NCBI GenBank assembly: GCA_946481105.1
Contig: CAMLMM010000053.1
Span: 1 to 13,922, forward strand
DNA length: 13,922 bases
Source of the DNA: an uncultured Alphaproteobacteria bacterium
Lineage (GTDB): Bacteria > Pseudomonadota > Alphaproteobacteria > Micavibrionales > Micavibrionaceae
Direction: 5' to 3'
Made by a program: the position numbers and the translations under genes. The notes below the pieces were generated by a model that searched no databases, was not told where the DNA came from, and saw only the letters and a list, made by a program, of their open reading frames with translations. Of the stretch, positions 1-7,293 are shown one piece after another; position 1 is the stretch's first letter; each line of letters starts with the position of its first letter.

Positions 1-28
1 TCGTCACCATGTAATATCAGGAGTGCGC

Positions 29-1081
29 ATGAAATATACCCCGTTGCATCAGGCCCATCTTAAGCTGTCCGCCAAAATGGGTGAATTCGCCGGGTATGAC
101 ATGCCGCTTTATTACGATCTGGGTGTTCTGAAGGAACATGAATGGGTGCGCTCCCATGCGGGGTTGTTTGATGTATCCCATATGGGCCAGATCAGCCTGA
201 AGGGAAAAGGCGCGCAGGACTTTCTTCAGAAACTTACCCCATCCAATTTTGATAAGCCGGGCGTCAACCGTGCGAAATATACCGTTCTGACCAATGATAG
301 TGGTGGTATCGTCGATGATTTGATGGTCACCAAAACCGGCGATGATGAATTTCACATGGTTATCAATGCCGGATGCAAGGACAAGGATATCGACTGGATA
401 AAATCCCGCATGCCAGCGGGACTCGAGTTTACGCATTTTAAAGATTGGGCGTTATTGGCATTGCAGGGGCCAGAGGCGGAGGCCGTTATGCGTGATACGC
501 TGGGCATCGATCTGTCGGCGGTTCCGTATATGGGGTTGTGGTATCAGGATTACACGATGTTCGTCAGTCGCCTGGGTTACACAGGCGAAGATGGGTTTGA
601 AATTTCCGTGCCCGCCGATAAAGCCGAAGCGCTCTGGGATAAGCTTTTGTCTGATGAGCGTGTGCGCCCCATTGGACTGGCGGCGCGCGATTCTCTCCGT
701 CTTGAAATGGGTTATTGCCTTTATGGCCATGATATTGATGCCACCACCACGCCGCGTGAAGCTGATCTGGAATGGGTCATGGCTAAAGATAGGATTGCTA
801 ATTTCCCTCAACCAACGCGCAAACGTGTCGGCATTATCCTGACTGGGAAGGGTATTGCCCGCGAAGGCGCTGAAATTCTCAATACAGCCGGTGATAAAAT
901 TGGGGTGTTGAGCAGTGGTGGGTTTTCGCCGACGCTAAAACAATCCATCGGACAGGGATATGTCCCTATTGAATATGCCGCCGAAGGAACAGAAATTCAG
1001 GTAAACGTGCGCGGAAATAATATTCCAGCGCGTGTCGCCAAGATGCCTTTTGTGAAACCAAGAACAAAGACAGGAAAATAA
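29..1081 (+). CDS. gcvT: Glycine cleavage system T protein (aminomethyltransferase)
   Basis: GcvT transfers the methylene carbon from the aminomethyl-lipoyl arm of GcvH to tetrahydrofolate and releases ammonia. The protein has 350 residues, normal for the family. Recognisable family segments include GLFDVSHMGQ (about 46-55), SGGIVDDL (91-98, containing the conserved aspartate of the folate site), the RLGYTGEDGFEI segment in the middle, and AARDSLRLEMGYCLYGHD. I chose the ATG at 29 because AGGAG at 19-23 lies five bases upstream. An in-frame GTG at 23 would overlap that ribosome binding site. It is the first gene of the gcv operon visible here, and gcvH starts one base after its stop codon. 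Any glycine riboswitch or promoter would lie left of the window. The identification is secure. Confidence 0.97.
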   Translation: MKYTPLHQAHLKLSAKMGEFAGYDMPLYYDLGVLKEHEWVRSHAGLFDVSHMGQISLKGKGAQDFLQKLTPSNFDKPGVNRAKYTVLTNDSGGIVDDLMVTKTGDDEFHMVINAGCKDKDIDWIKSRMPAGLEFTHFKDWALLALQGPEAEAVMRDTLGIDLSAVPYMGLWYQDYTMFVSRLGYTGEDGFEISVPADKAEALWDKLLSDERVRPIGLAARDSLRLEMGYCLYGHDIDATTTPREADLEWVMAKDRIANFPQPTRKRVGIILTGKGIAREGAEILNTAGDKIGVLSSGGFSPTLKQSIGQGYVPIEYAAEGTEIQVNVRGNNIPARVAKMPFVKPRTKTGK

Positions 1082-1082
1082 C

Positions 1083-1457
1083 ATGACTGATGTAAAATAT
1101 ACGAAAGATCATGAATGGGTCAAAATGGAAAGCAGCGATGTGGCTGTCATCGGCATCACGGAATATGCCCAGCATGCGCTGGGTGATCTGGTGTTTATCG
1201 AACTGCCGAAAATGGGTGCCAGCTATAAGAAAGGGGTGCATTTTGCGGTTGTTGAATCGGTGAAAACTGCCGCCGAGGTCTATACGCCGGTCTCTGGTGA
1301 TGTGGTGGCGGTGAATACGGCCCTTGAGTCTGACTATGATTTGCTCAAATCCGACACGGATGGCTGGATTGCCAAATTCAAAATAACCAATAAGGACGAA
1401 TTGGCAGGTCTTATGGATCGTGCTGCCTATGATGCGTATTTGAAAACAGTGGATTAA
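1083..1457 (+). CDS. gcvH: Glycine cleavage system H protein (lipoyl carrier)
   Basis: GcvH carries the lipoyl arm that shuttles the aminomethyl group between the P, T and L proteins. The protein is 124 residues long, typical for the family. The lipoylation motif is clear: [15 protein letters not shown], with the modified lysine at K61. The N-terminal YTKDHEWVK and the [19 protein letters not shown] segment are also canonical. The ATG follows the gcvT stop by one base, and AGGAAAA inside the end of gcvT can serve as its ribosome binding site. It is co-transcribed with gcvT upstream and gcvPA downstream (4-base gap). Nothing about the protein is unusual. Confidence 0.97.
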   Translation: MTDVKYTKDHEWVKMESSDVAVIGITEYAQHALGDLVFIELPKMGASYKKGVHFAVVESVKTAAEVYTPVSGDVVAVNTALESDYDLLKSDTDGWIAKFKITNKDELAGLMDRAAYDAYLKTVD

Positions 1458-1461
1458 ACCG

Positions 1462-2703
1462 ATGCGTTATTTGCCCCTTACTCACGATGACCGCACCGCG
1501 ATGCTGAACGATATTGGCGTCAAAAGCGCCGATGATTTTTATACCGGGCTGCCAGTCACGGCGAAATTCGACCTGCCGGATCATCAGGGGGAGATGGAAG
1601 TCGAGCGGTTTATGGCTGCGCTTGCGGGACGTAACCATTCTGCCGGGCAGGGGCCATTCTTTCTGGGCGCGGGGGTATACAACCACCACATTCCGGCGAC
1701 GGTTGACTATATTATCCAGCGGTCAGAATTTCTGACATCCTATACGCCGTACCAGCCGGAAATCGCGCAGGGTACGTTACAGGTCATATTTGAGTACCAA
1801 ACTTTTATTACGACATTGACGGGTCAGGATATTGCCAACGCGTCAATGTATGACGGAGCGACGTCATGTGCCGAAGCGGCGCTTATGGCTATGCGTGTGA
1901 CCGGACGGGAAAAGATCGTTATCGGCAATGAACTCCATCCGCATTATAAAGATGTCCTGCAAAGCTACGCGGCACATGCACTGGCAGATGAACTGGACGA
2001 CACTGTTGCAGCGGTTATTGTGCAATCGCCGGATTTCTTCGGCACGCCCCAATCCTATGATGACTGGCGGGCGAAATGTGATGCAGTCGGGGCAAAACTG
2101 ATTGTGGTGATTACCGAGATTGTATCACTGGGACTTCTGGAACCGCCGCGCGTCGCTGATATCGTTTGCGGTGAAGCGCAAAGTATAGGCATTCCCATGT
2201 CCTATGGCGGGCCGCATCTGGGGTTCTTTGCCTGTAAGCAGGAATATCTCCGCCAGATGCCAGGACGTCTCTGTGGGGAAACGGTCGATGCTGATGGCCG
2301 CCGCAGTTTTGTGCTGACACTCTCCACGCGGGAACAGCATATCCGTCGTGAAAAAGCGACATCGAATATCTGTACCAATCAAGGTCTATGTGCTTTGGCT
2401 TTTACCGTGCATGCAGCGTTGTTGGGTGAGCAGGGATTGAAAGACCTCGCGCGGCTTAATCATGAGCGTGCCTGTGCGTTGGCTGATGCCTTGGCCAACG
2501 TGCCGGGTGTAAAAGTTTTCAACCAATCCTTCTTTAATGAATTCGTCATCGAATTGTCTCAACCAGCCGCGAGCATCGTTGAAAAGCTGGCGCAGAAAAA
2601 TATCATCGCTGGTTACGCATTGGGTGGGAACCGCCTGCTAGTTACGGCCACCGAAATGACAACGGATGAGGATATTAAAAATTTCTGTGAGGCTCTGGCG
2701 TGA
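1462..2703 (+). CDS. gcvPA: Glycine dehydrogenase (decarboxylating) subunit 1, with apparent internal shortening
   Basis: This is the N-terminal half-subunit of the split P protein, which with GcvPB decarboxylates glycine on PLP and loads the aminomethyl group onto GcvH. Family segments are evident: [10 protein letters not shown] at the N terminus, [38 protein letters not shown], the [11 protein letters not shown] segment, [11 protein letters not shown], and [18 protein letters not shown]. This subunit normally lacks the PLP lysine. The length is 413 residues against roughly 440-450 usually. The missing stretch appears to lie near residues 170-176, where [20 protein letters not shown] joins directly segments that relatives separate by about 25 residues. 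The start is four bases after gcvH, with no strong ribosome binding site, suggesting reinitiation. The stop overlaps the next gene by four bases (GTGA). Confidence 0.95.
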   Translation: MRYLPLTHDDRTAMLNDIGVKSADDFYTGLPVTAKFDLPDHQGEMEVERFMAALAGRNHSAGQGPFFLGAGVYNHHIPATVDYIIQRSEFLTSYTPYQPEIAQGTLQVIFEYQTFITTLTGQDIANASMYDGATSCAEAALMAMRVTGREKIVIGNELHPHYKDVLQSYAAHALADELDDTVAAVIVQSPDFFGTPQSYDDWRAKCDAVGAKLIVVITEIVSLGLLEPPRVADIVCGEAQSIGIPMSYGGPHLGFFACKQEYLRQMPGRLCGETVDADGRRSFVLTLSTREQHIRREKATSNICTNQGLCALAFTVHAALLGEQGLKDLARLNHERACALADALANVPGVKVFNQSFFNEFVIELSQPAASIVEKLAQKNIIAGYALGGNRLLVTATEMTTDEDIKNFCEALA

Positions 2704-3509
2704 AGCAATTCGCATGGCTTGTATTTTTCCTCGTATGTGCTGCCCCGGCTAATGCTGAGAAAGTAGCGCCTGAGGCGCCTGCGCAAGCATCAAGGTTACT
2801 GTGGAATGGAACTGATGTTCCGCCACTTTGCTTTGATAAGCTCCTGCCTATGGAGGGGGAAGGTCCTGAGTCAGTTGATATTGCAGAGTGTGAGAAAATT
2901 GAAGGCATCAATAAACTTGATACCCATGCCGATAATGGTGTTCTGACTACATCGTATGGCGATACTGAGGAAGGGACTAACGGGTTTGTCTCTTATAAAG
3001 TTATAGGTACCGTGCCAGAGGGGTATGTTATTAAGGTGACATTAAACGGTGGTGGGACCGGGATGTTTTCCAGTGTGCAGGTCGTTAACCTGGACGGTGA
3101 TAAACTGGTCTGGGTGAAATCAGTGGGCGGTGTTGGTGATCGTTGTAACGGCGGTGTCGCGGATGCGCGTATTCTGCCGGATAATAAAATTGAAGTGGCC
3201 AGTCATATCACGCCAGGTGATTTCGCCGCTATCGCCTATAATAATGATGGGGTTTTGATACCTTACAAAGACTTAGAGGCCAGCGCCGCCAGTTGCGTTG
3301 CACGTCTGGTGACAGTGGATGACAACCCGGTGCGTATCGAACTGGATAAAGATATTAGTAACGAAAATGAGGAATGGATTGCCCGTTATCGGTACCAGTC
3401 CTGCTTTAATAGGCATTTTAAAGAACAGGTTCAGCGGAAAGATAGGCTGACATTGGAAGAATTCAAAAATTTTATGGACGGCTTTATGGCCGATTGCGTG
3501 AAGAAATGA
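2700..3509 (+). CDS. Unrecognised exported protein encoded between the two P-protein subunits
   Basis: I do not recognise a named family for this 269-residue protein. A Sec signal peptide is evident: MKQF, a hydrophobic core at residues 5-14, and cleavage likely after ANA at 17-19. No lipobox fits C13, because valine precedes it. The mature part has six cysteines, an even number suited to disulfides in the periplasm. It has a glycine-rich segment, [15 protein letters not shown], then [16 protein letters not shown], then [14 protein letters not shown], and a charged helical C terminus. The GTG start at 2700 forms a GTGA overlap with the gcvPA stop, and the ORF ends in an ATGA overlap with gcvPB, so it reads as a genuine operon member with coupled translation. 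An exported product between two cytoplasmic subunits is unexpected. Its base composition looks somewhat more A+T-rich than its neighbours by eye, so late insertion is possible. Confidence 0.85.
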   Translation: MKQFAWLVFFLVCAAPANAEKVAPEAPAQASRLLWNGTDVPPLCFDKLLPMEGEGPESVDIAECEKIEGINKLDTHADNGVLTTSYGDTEEGTNGFVSYKVIGTVPEGYVIKVTLNGGGTGMFSSVQVVNLDGDKLVWVKSVGGVGDRCNGGVADARILPDNKIEVASHITPGDFAAIAYNNDGVLIPYKDLEASAASCVARLVTVDDNPVRIELDKDISNENEEWIARYRYQSCFNRHFKEQVQRKDRLTLEEFKNFMDGFMADCVKK

Positions 3510-5002
3510 GCAACGAAATGAACGACCTGATTGGCGCGTCACGCGCCCTTAATTACGAAGAGCCGTTATTGTGGGAACATGATGACCATGACGGCAGCGG
3601 CGTTGATCTCGCTGCGCCGAAAAATACGCCGTTGCGGACGGGTCAGAATGCCCGTGCCACTATCGGCTGGCCGAAATTGAAAGAGCCGCAGGTGCTACGT
3701 CATTTCGTCCGCCTGTCGACCAAAAATTTCTCGATTGATCATGGTTTCTTCCCGCTGGGAAGCTGCACGATGAAACATAATCCGCGCCTGAATGAAAAGG
3801 TGGCGCGCATGACTGGTTTTGCGGGCATTCATCCGCTGCAACCGGAATCGACGGTGCAGGGTGCGTTACAGCTTATGTATGAATTGCAATTCTGGCTCGG
3901 TGAATTAACCGGGCTGCGTGGCGTCTGTTTGACTCCGGCGGCAGGGGCGCATGGCGAACTGGCAGGCCTGCTGACCATCAAACGCGCACATGAGCTGAAC
4001 GGCCAGTCTGACCGCACGGTTATTCTCTGTCCTGACTCGGCCCATGGTACGAACCCGGCGACGGCGGCGATGTGCGGTTATACATTGCGCGTCATTCCCA
4101 CCCGCGAAAATGGCTGCGTGAATATAGCGCATTTCAAGGAAGCGCTGGGTGATGGCAAGGATATCGCGGGAATGATGGTCACTAACCCGAATACCTGCGG
4201 CCTGTTTGAGCGTGAAATCAAGGAATGCGCCCGGCTGCTGCATGAGGCAGGGGGGTATTTCTATTGCGACGGTGCGAACTTCAACGCACTGGTTGGCAAT
4301 GTGCGTCCAGCGGATTTCGGCGTGGATGTCATGCATATTAACCTGCATAAAACATTTTCGACGCCGCATGGCGGCGGCGGCCCGGGTTCGGGCCCTATTT
4401 GTGTGGCCGATAGCCTGAAGCCTTATCTGCCGGTTCCCTGCGTTGTAAAATCAGGAAATGCCTATCATCTTGAAACTCTGGAAGAACGTTCAACATCGTT
4501 CGGACGGCTGAAAGGATTTCAGGGTCAGTTCGGCATGTTTGTGCGGGCGCTTACCTATATGATGTCCCATGGTGGTGACGGATTGCGCCAAGTGTCGCGT
4601 GATGCGGTATTGAATGCCAATTACATTCTGGCAAAATTGAAAGATGATTATCACGCGCCATTCGGGGATGTGACCTGCATGCACGAGGCTTTGCTGACCG
4701 ATAAAATCCAGAAAGAATCGGGTGTTACTACAATCGATATCGCGAAGACATTGATTGAGTACGGCATGCACCCGATGACGGTGTATTTTCCGCTGGTGGT
4801 CGCCGGCGCGATGCTGATCGAGCCAACGGAAACTGAATCAAAAGAAACGCTCGACAGGTTTATCGCGGTCATGAAAAAGATCGCTGCGGATGTGAAATCA
4901 GGTGACACAGATGCGCTGCATGCCAACCCGGTTTCGTCCCCGCGGCGGCGTCTGGATGAAGTGCTGGCCGCGCGTCAGCCGAAGCTGAAATACATGCCAT
5001 AA
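3506..5002 (+). CDS. gcvPB: Glycine dehydrogenase (decarboxylating) subunit 2 (PLP-binding)
   Basis: This is the C-terminal half-subunit of the split P protein and carries the PLP cofactor. The protein has 498 residues, within the family range. The PLP lysine is K282 in the signature HINLHKTFSTPHGGGGPGSG. Other family segments are FFPLGSCTMKHNPR, HPLQPESTVQGALQLMYELQ, PAAGAHGELAGLLTI, DSAHGTNPATAAMCGY and MVTNPNTCGLFE. I chose the ATG at 3506, whose last two bases form part of the upstream TGA stop (ATGA). A TTG at 3494 and an ATG at 3518 are alternatives. It pairs with gcvPA, from which it is separated only by the exported-protein gene. The protein ends in a positively charged tail. The identification is secure. 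Confidence 0.97.
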   Translation: MSNEMNDLIGASRALNYEEPLLWEHDDHDGSGVDLAAPKNTPLRTGQNARATIGWPKLKEPQVLRHFVRLSTKNFSIDHGFFPLGSCTMKHNPRLNEKVARMTGFAGIHPLQPESTVQGALQLMYELQFWLGELTGLRGVCLTPAAGAHGELAGLLTIKRAHELNGQSDRTVILCPDSAHGTNPATAAMCGYTLRVIPTRENGCVNIAHFKEALGDGKDIAGMMVTNPNTCGLFEREIKECARLLHEAGGYFYCDGANFNALVGNVRPADFGVDVMHINLHKTFSTPHGGGGPGSGPICVADSLKPYLPVPCVVKSGNAYHLETLEERSTSFGRLKGFQGQFGMFVRALTYMMSHGGDGLRQVSRDAVLNANYILAKLKDDYHAPFGDVTCMHEALLTDKIQKESGVTTIDIAKTLIEYGMHPMTVYFPLVVAGAMLIEPTETESKETLDRFIAVMKKIAADVKSGDTDALHANPVSSPRRRLDEVLAARQPKLKYMP

Positions 5003-5052
5003 TTTATCTATATTCCATATTGTCATCAATTTGCATTTGGGGTGTCGGAAAT

Positions 5053-5088
5053 GATATGATGCAGGTATGAAACAAAACATACCATATC
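5053..5088 (+). promoter_or_regulatory. Inverted repeat enclosing the start codon of the small downstream gene
   Basis: GGTATG (5064-5069) pairs perfectly with CATACC (5078-5083) across an 8-base A-rich loop. The flanking GATAT (5053-5057) pairs with ATATC (5084-5088), with a six-base bulge GATGCA on the 5' side. The ATG of the next gene (5067-5069) and its upstream AGGT lie in the 5' arm. A folded transcript would therefore mask translation initiation. The pairing is seen directly; a regulatory role is inferred, and the stem is only 11 pairs and A+U-rich. Confidence 0.35.
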
Positions 5089-5360
5089 GTTATCTGCGCC
5101 GTCATAACAGTGTACTGACTCCGGCCTTCCGGGCTGCGCGCCGCATCTGGCTGCGCGAACTTTTCGGCGGGCAGGAAGCTCATATTGCCGCCACGATGAG
5201 TGTCGAGGCAACGCCGATGACCATCCGGTTGCTGATGGCTATCATGAAAAAGTTGCATTTGCCCTATCGTGGGCGTAGTATAACAGGGTTATTCCGGGTG
5301 CTGAGCATGAACCGTGCGCGCCCGCAGGCGGTGGACATAGCAGGTCCGCAACCAAACTAA
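5067..5360 (+). CDS. Small basic hypothetical protein, end of gcv operon
   Basis: I do not recognise this 97-residue protein. It is strongly basic, with Arg clusters (YRYLRRHN, FRAARRIWLRELFGG) and a helix-prone middle (TPMTIRLLMAIMKKLHLPYR). It has no signal peptide or clear membrane segment. Codon use resembles that of the neighbouring genes. The gene starts 64 bases after the gcvPB stop on the same strand and ends 23 bases before a strong terminator, which makes it the likely last cistron of the gcv operon. A CAGGT just before the ATG is a weak ribosome binding site, and the start lies inside a hairpin. Antisense open frames of 61 and 84 codons overlap it but have no supporting signal. That it is a real gene is likely but not certain. 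Confidence 0.55.
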   Translation: MKQNIPYRYLRRHNSVLTPAFRAARRIWLRELFGGQEAHIAATMSVEATPMTIRLLMAIMKKLHLPYRGRSITGLFRVLSMNRARPQAVDIAGPQPN

Positions 5361-5383
5361 CCAAGTTTCCTTCAAGAGAGAAT

Positions 5384-5419
5384 CGGGGTGGTCCTTAACG
5401 GGATCACCTCGTTTTCTTT
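5384..5419 (+). terminator. Rho-independent terminator of the gcv operon
   Basis: An 11-pair stem is formed by CGGGGTGGTCC (5384-5394) and GGATCACCTCG (5401-5411), with two G-U wobbles and a six-base loop. It is followed by TTTTCTTT. Its position just after the small basic gene marks the end of the gcv transcript. Confidence 0.9.
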
Positions 5420-5518
5420 GGCTAAAAACTGTCAAACGAACTAATAGACCCCTGAAATTTATATTGATTCCAATATGTTAGATGCATGCGGCGGCAGTTT
5501 GTCTTTTGGGGGCGGGTG

Positions 5519-5752
5519 ATGTATATTTATCGTATGCATGAAAAGACCCGCAAACCTGAACCTCTCGTAAACGCCTTCAGAAATCCGCCGGATAAGGTGG
5601 CGATTGATATAGCTGACAGTTTCGGGAACGCCGTCATTTGTCGTGAATGGCTTAGCCGGGTTTTTGAAGTGTTGAAAGGCATGAAGCATAAAGTGCGAGA
5701 CCTTCGTGTTTATCAGTTATTGACAGGGATGCAGCCTCCTGCTCCGCGCTAA
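5519..5752 (+). CDS. Small hypothetical protein upstream of the DNA glycosylase
   Basis: I do not recognise this protein. From the ATG at 5519 it has 77 residues; an in-frame ATG at 5486 would add 11. I prefer 5519 because the purine-rich GGGGGCGGG at 5508-5516 lies just upstream. The protein is basic. It contains a Pro/Arg-rich stretch (KTRKPEPLVNAFRNPPDK), then VAIDIADSFGNAVICREW and a helix-prone, positively charged C-terminal half ending YQLLTGMQPPAPR. No signal peptide or membrane segment is visible. It lies after the gcv terminator, so it should start a new transcript, and its stop is three bases before the glycosylase start, suggesting translational coupling. It could be an accessory to the glycosylase or an unrelated small protein. 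Confidence 0.5.
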   Translation: MYIYRMHEKTRKPEPLVNAFRNPPDKVAIDIADSFGNAVICREWLSRVFEVLKGMKHKVRDLRVYQLLTGMQPPAPR

Positions 5753-5755
5753 CCG

Positions 5756-6376
5756 GTGTCGCCCCTTCCTTCCCATTTAAGCGAACATATTTCCGACCTG
5801 CTTGAGTCGGATAAGGTGTTCAGCAGGTCCGGACTGACCCTTGATAATTTCGCCTGGAACCCAGCCGGGCCAATGTTCGGTGAATTGATCGAAACGATAG
5901 TGGGACAGCAGGTGTCCACAGCGGCGGCGCGGTCTATGACCAAGCGGCTGAAAGAACAGGTTGGTACGCTGACGCTCAAGAATATGAAGAAACAATCGGA
6001 TGATGATTTACGCGCCTGTGGCATGAGCCGCCCGAAAATTTCATATATGCGCGGGTTGATTGAAGCGATTGAGGCGAGACAGTTCGATCCGGATATCCTT
6101 CATAAACTCGACGATGCCGATGTGGTATCGCATATCACATCGTTACGCGGCATGGGGCCATGGTCGGCACAGATGATATTGATGTTCACGCTGGCGCGTC
6201 CGGACATATGGCCAGCGGGGGATCTGGGGATTCGCTCGGGTGTGCAGCTTTATAGACGGGCCAAGGAACGTCCGGATATCGCGGCCACTGAAAAATTCGG
6301 CAACAAGTTCAAGGGGCGGCGGACGGCTGCGGCGCTTTTATTGTGGAAGCTGAAAGATACGCCTAAACCGACTTAA
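5756..6376 (+). CDS. DNA-3-methyladenine glycosylase II family (AlkA-like, HhH-GPD)
   Basis: This is a base-excision repair glycosylase that removes alkylated bases from DNA. The 206 residues match the short HhH-GPD type without the N-terminal domain of E. coli AlkA. The segment GELIETIVGQQVSTAAA (about 42-58) is typical of the family. The helix-hairpin-helix is LRGMGPWSAQMI (130-141). The catalytic aspartate is D156 in WPAGDLGIRSG. The start is a GTG three bases after the stop of the small upstream gene, with no clear ribosome binding site; the next in-frame candidate start (GTG at 5816) would shorten the N terminus by 20 residues. The 3' end overlaps the convergent comF by 14 bases and no terminator separates them. 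The substrate range cannot be judged from the sequence. Confidence 0.9.
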   Translation: MSPLPSHLSEHISDLLESDKVFSRSGLTLDNFAWNPAGPMFGELIETIVGQQVSTAAARSMTKRLKEQVGTLTLKNMKKQSDDDLRACGMSRPKISYMRGLIEAIEARQFDPDILHKLDDADVVSHITSLRGMGPWSAQMILMFTLARPDIWPAGDLGIRSGVQLYRRAKERPDIAATEKFGNKFKGRRTAAALLLWKLKDTPKPT

Positions 6377-7127
6377 CGACGCGGGCCAGGGTCAGAAGAT
6401 TGACTTCCCGGGCGCCTGAATCTACCAACACCTGTGTGCATTCTTCCAGCGTAGCTCCGGTTGTAAAGACATCATCAATCAGGACGCAGGTTTTGCCTTT
6501 TATTGAATCCGCGCCAATCGGATTCAGCATAAAAGCATTCTTCACATTGGCGTGGCGGTCGCGGGCGTTCTTATGTCCTTGGGGCGGCGTATGCCGCTTG
6601 CGCAATAGGACGTCGGGCAAGACCGGAATGCCAGTCAGTTTGCCAAGGGCATGGGCCAGCAGCCCGGCTTGATTATACCGCCGTGTGATAAGGCGTCGCC
6701 AATGCAGGGGAACGGGAATCAGGAAATCAGCCCTGCCCAGGATCTCCGCCCCGCAGCGTGCGAGTAAAGGGGCCAGCGTGACTGTCAGGTGAGTTTTGTC
6801 GCCATGTTTGAAGGCCAGTATGAGTGACCGGCTGGAATCGTCATAAACCAGGGCTGAACGGTTTTGGCGGTAAGGTGGTTGTTGAGTCACGCACGGCCCG
6901 CAGAGCAAATCGCTGTCCTGAGAAACGGGCTCTGATTCGACAATGGAAAACGGCATGCCGCAGCAGGCGCAAAAGGGAGGGGCGATGAAATTTAGCTGGG
7001 CCCAGGCCTGGGAAGATAAAACCCCCGGTGCCGGAACAATTTCCCCGGTCTGCGCGCAACGAGGCGGCAAAACCAGATTTAGCACCTGTTTTGCAGCAGC
7101 AGGGAATATTTTTAGGTACGGCTTCAA
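6363..7127 (-). CDS. comF: ComF family protein (phosphoribosyltransferase-like)
   Basis: ComF-family proteins have a zinc-ribbon-like N terminus and a type I phosphoribosyltransferase fold. They are linked to DNA uptake in competent bacteria, but their biochemical role is unclear. The protein has 254 residues. The N-terminal part starts with the usual LNLVLPPRC and has cysteine pairs at C53/C56 (CACC) and C76/C79 (CGPC) that can bind zinc. The middle contains LIPVPLHWRRLITRRYNQA, typical of ComF. The PRPP-binding motif VLIDDVFTTGAT lies at 215-226. The 5' end is uncertain. The best start is TTG at 7127-7125, without a convincing ribosome binding site; a GTG 14 codons further in is an alternative. 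It is divergent from the large methyltransferase gene and convergent with the glycosylase gene. Confidence 0.92.
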   Translation of the reverse strand: MKPYLKIFPAAAKQVLNLVLPPRCAQTGEIVPAPGVLSSQAWAQLNFIAPPFCACCGMPFSIVESEPVSQDSDLLCGPCVTQQPPYRQNRSALVYDDSSRSLILAFKHGDKTHLTVTLAPLLARCGAEILGRADFLIPVPLHWRRLITRRYNQAGLLAHALGKLTGIPVLPDVLLRKRHTPPQGHKNARDRHANVKNAFMLNPIGADSIKGKTCVLIDDVFTTGATLEECTQVLVDSGAREVNLLTLARVVKSV

Positions 7128-7293
7128 TTTTTAATAATTCGCTTGTGATTCAATTACTTGGAGTGAAAGATACGGGCCGCCAAAAAGTAAATCTAGTGCT
7201 AAAGGTTTATTTTTATTGCATTTTTTGCCTAAAATCCAGTATCCTCATGGCCATACATAACAATTTTGGGGTAGAGGCGGTTTCTAACAAAAT

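Noticed and set aside
5004..5258. 84-codon open frame on the - strand opposite the small basic gene
   Set aside because: It has no ribosome binding site or recognisable content. The + strand frame fits better with the operon and the terminator position.
7128..7293. Search for promoters and operators in the comF/large-gene divergent region
   Set aside because: TTGCAT at 7216 and TATCCT at 7240 (18-base spacing) are a poor match, and I found no palindrome strong enough to call an operator.
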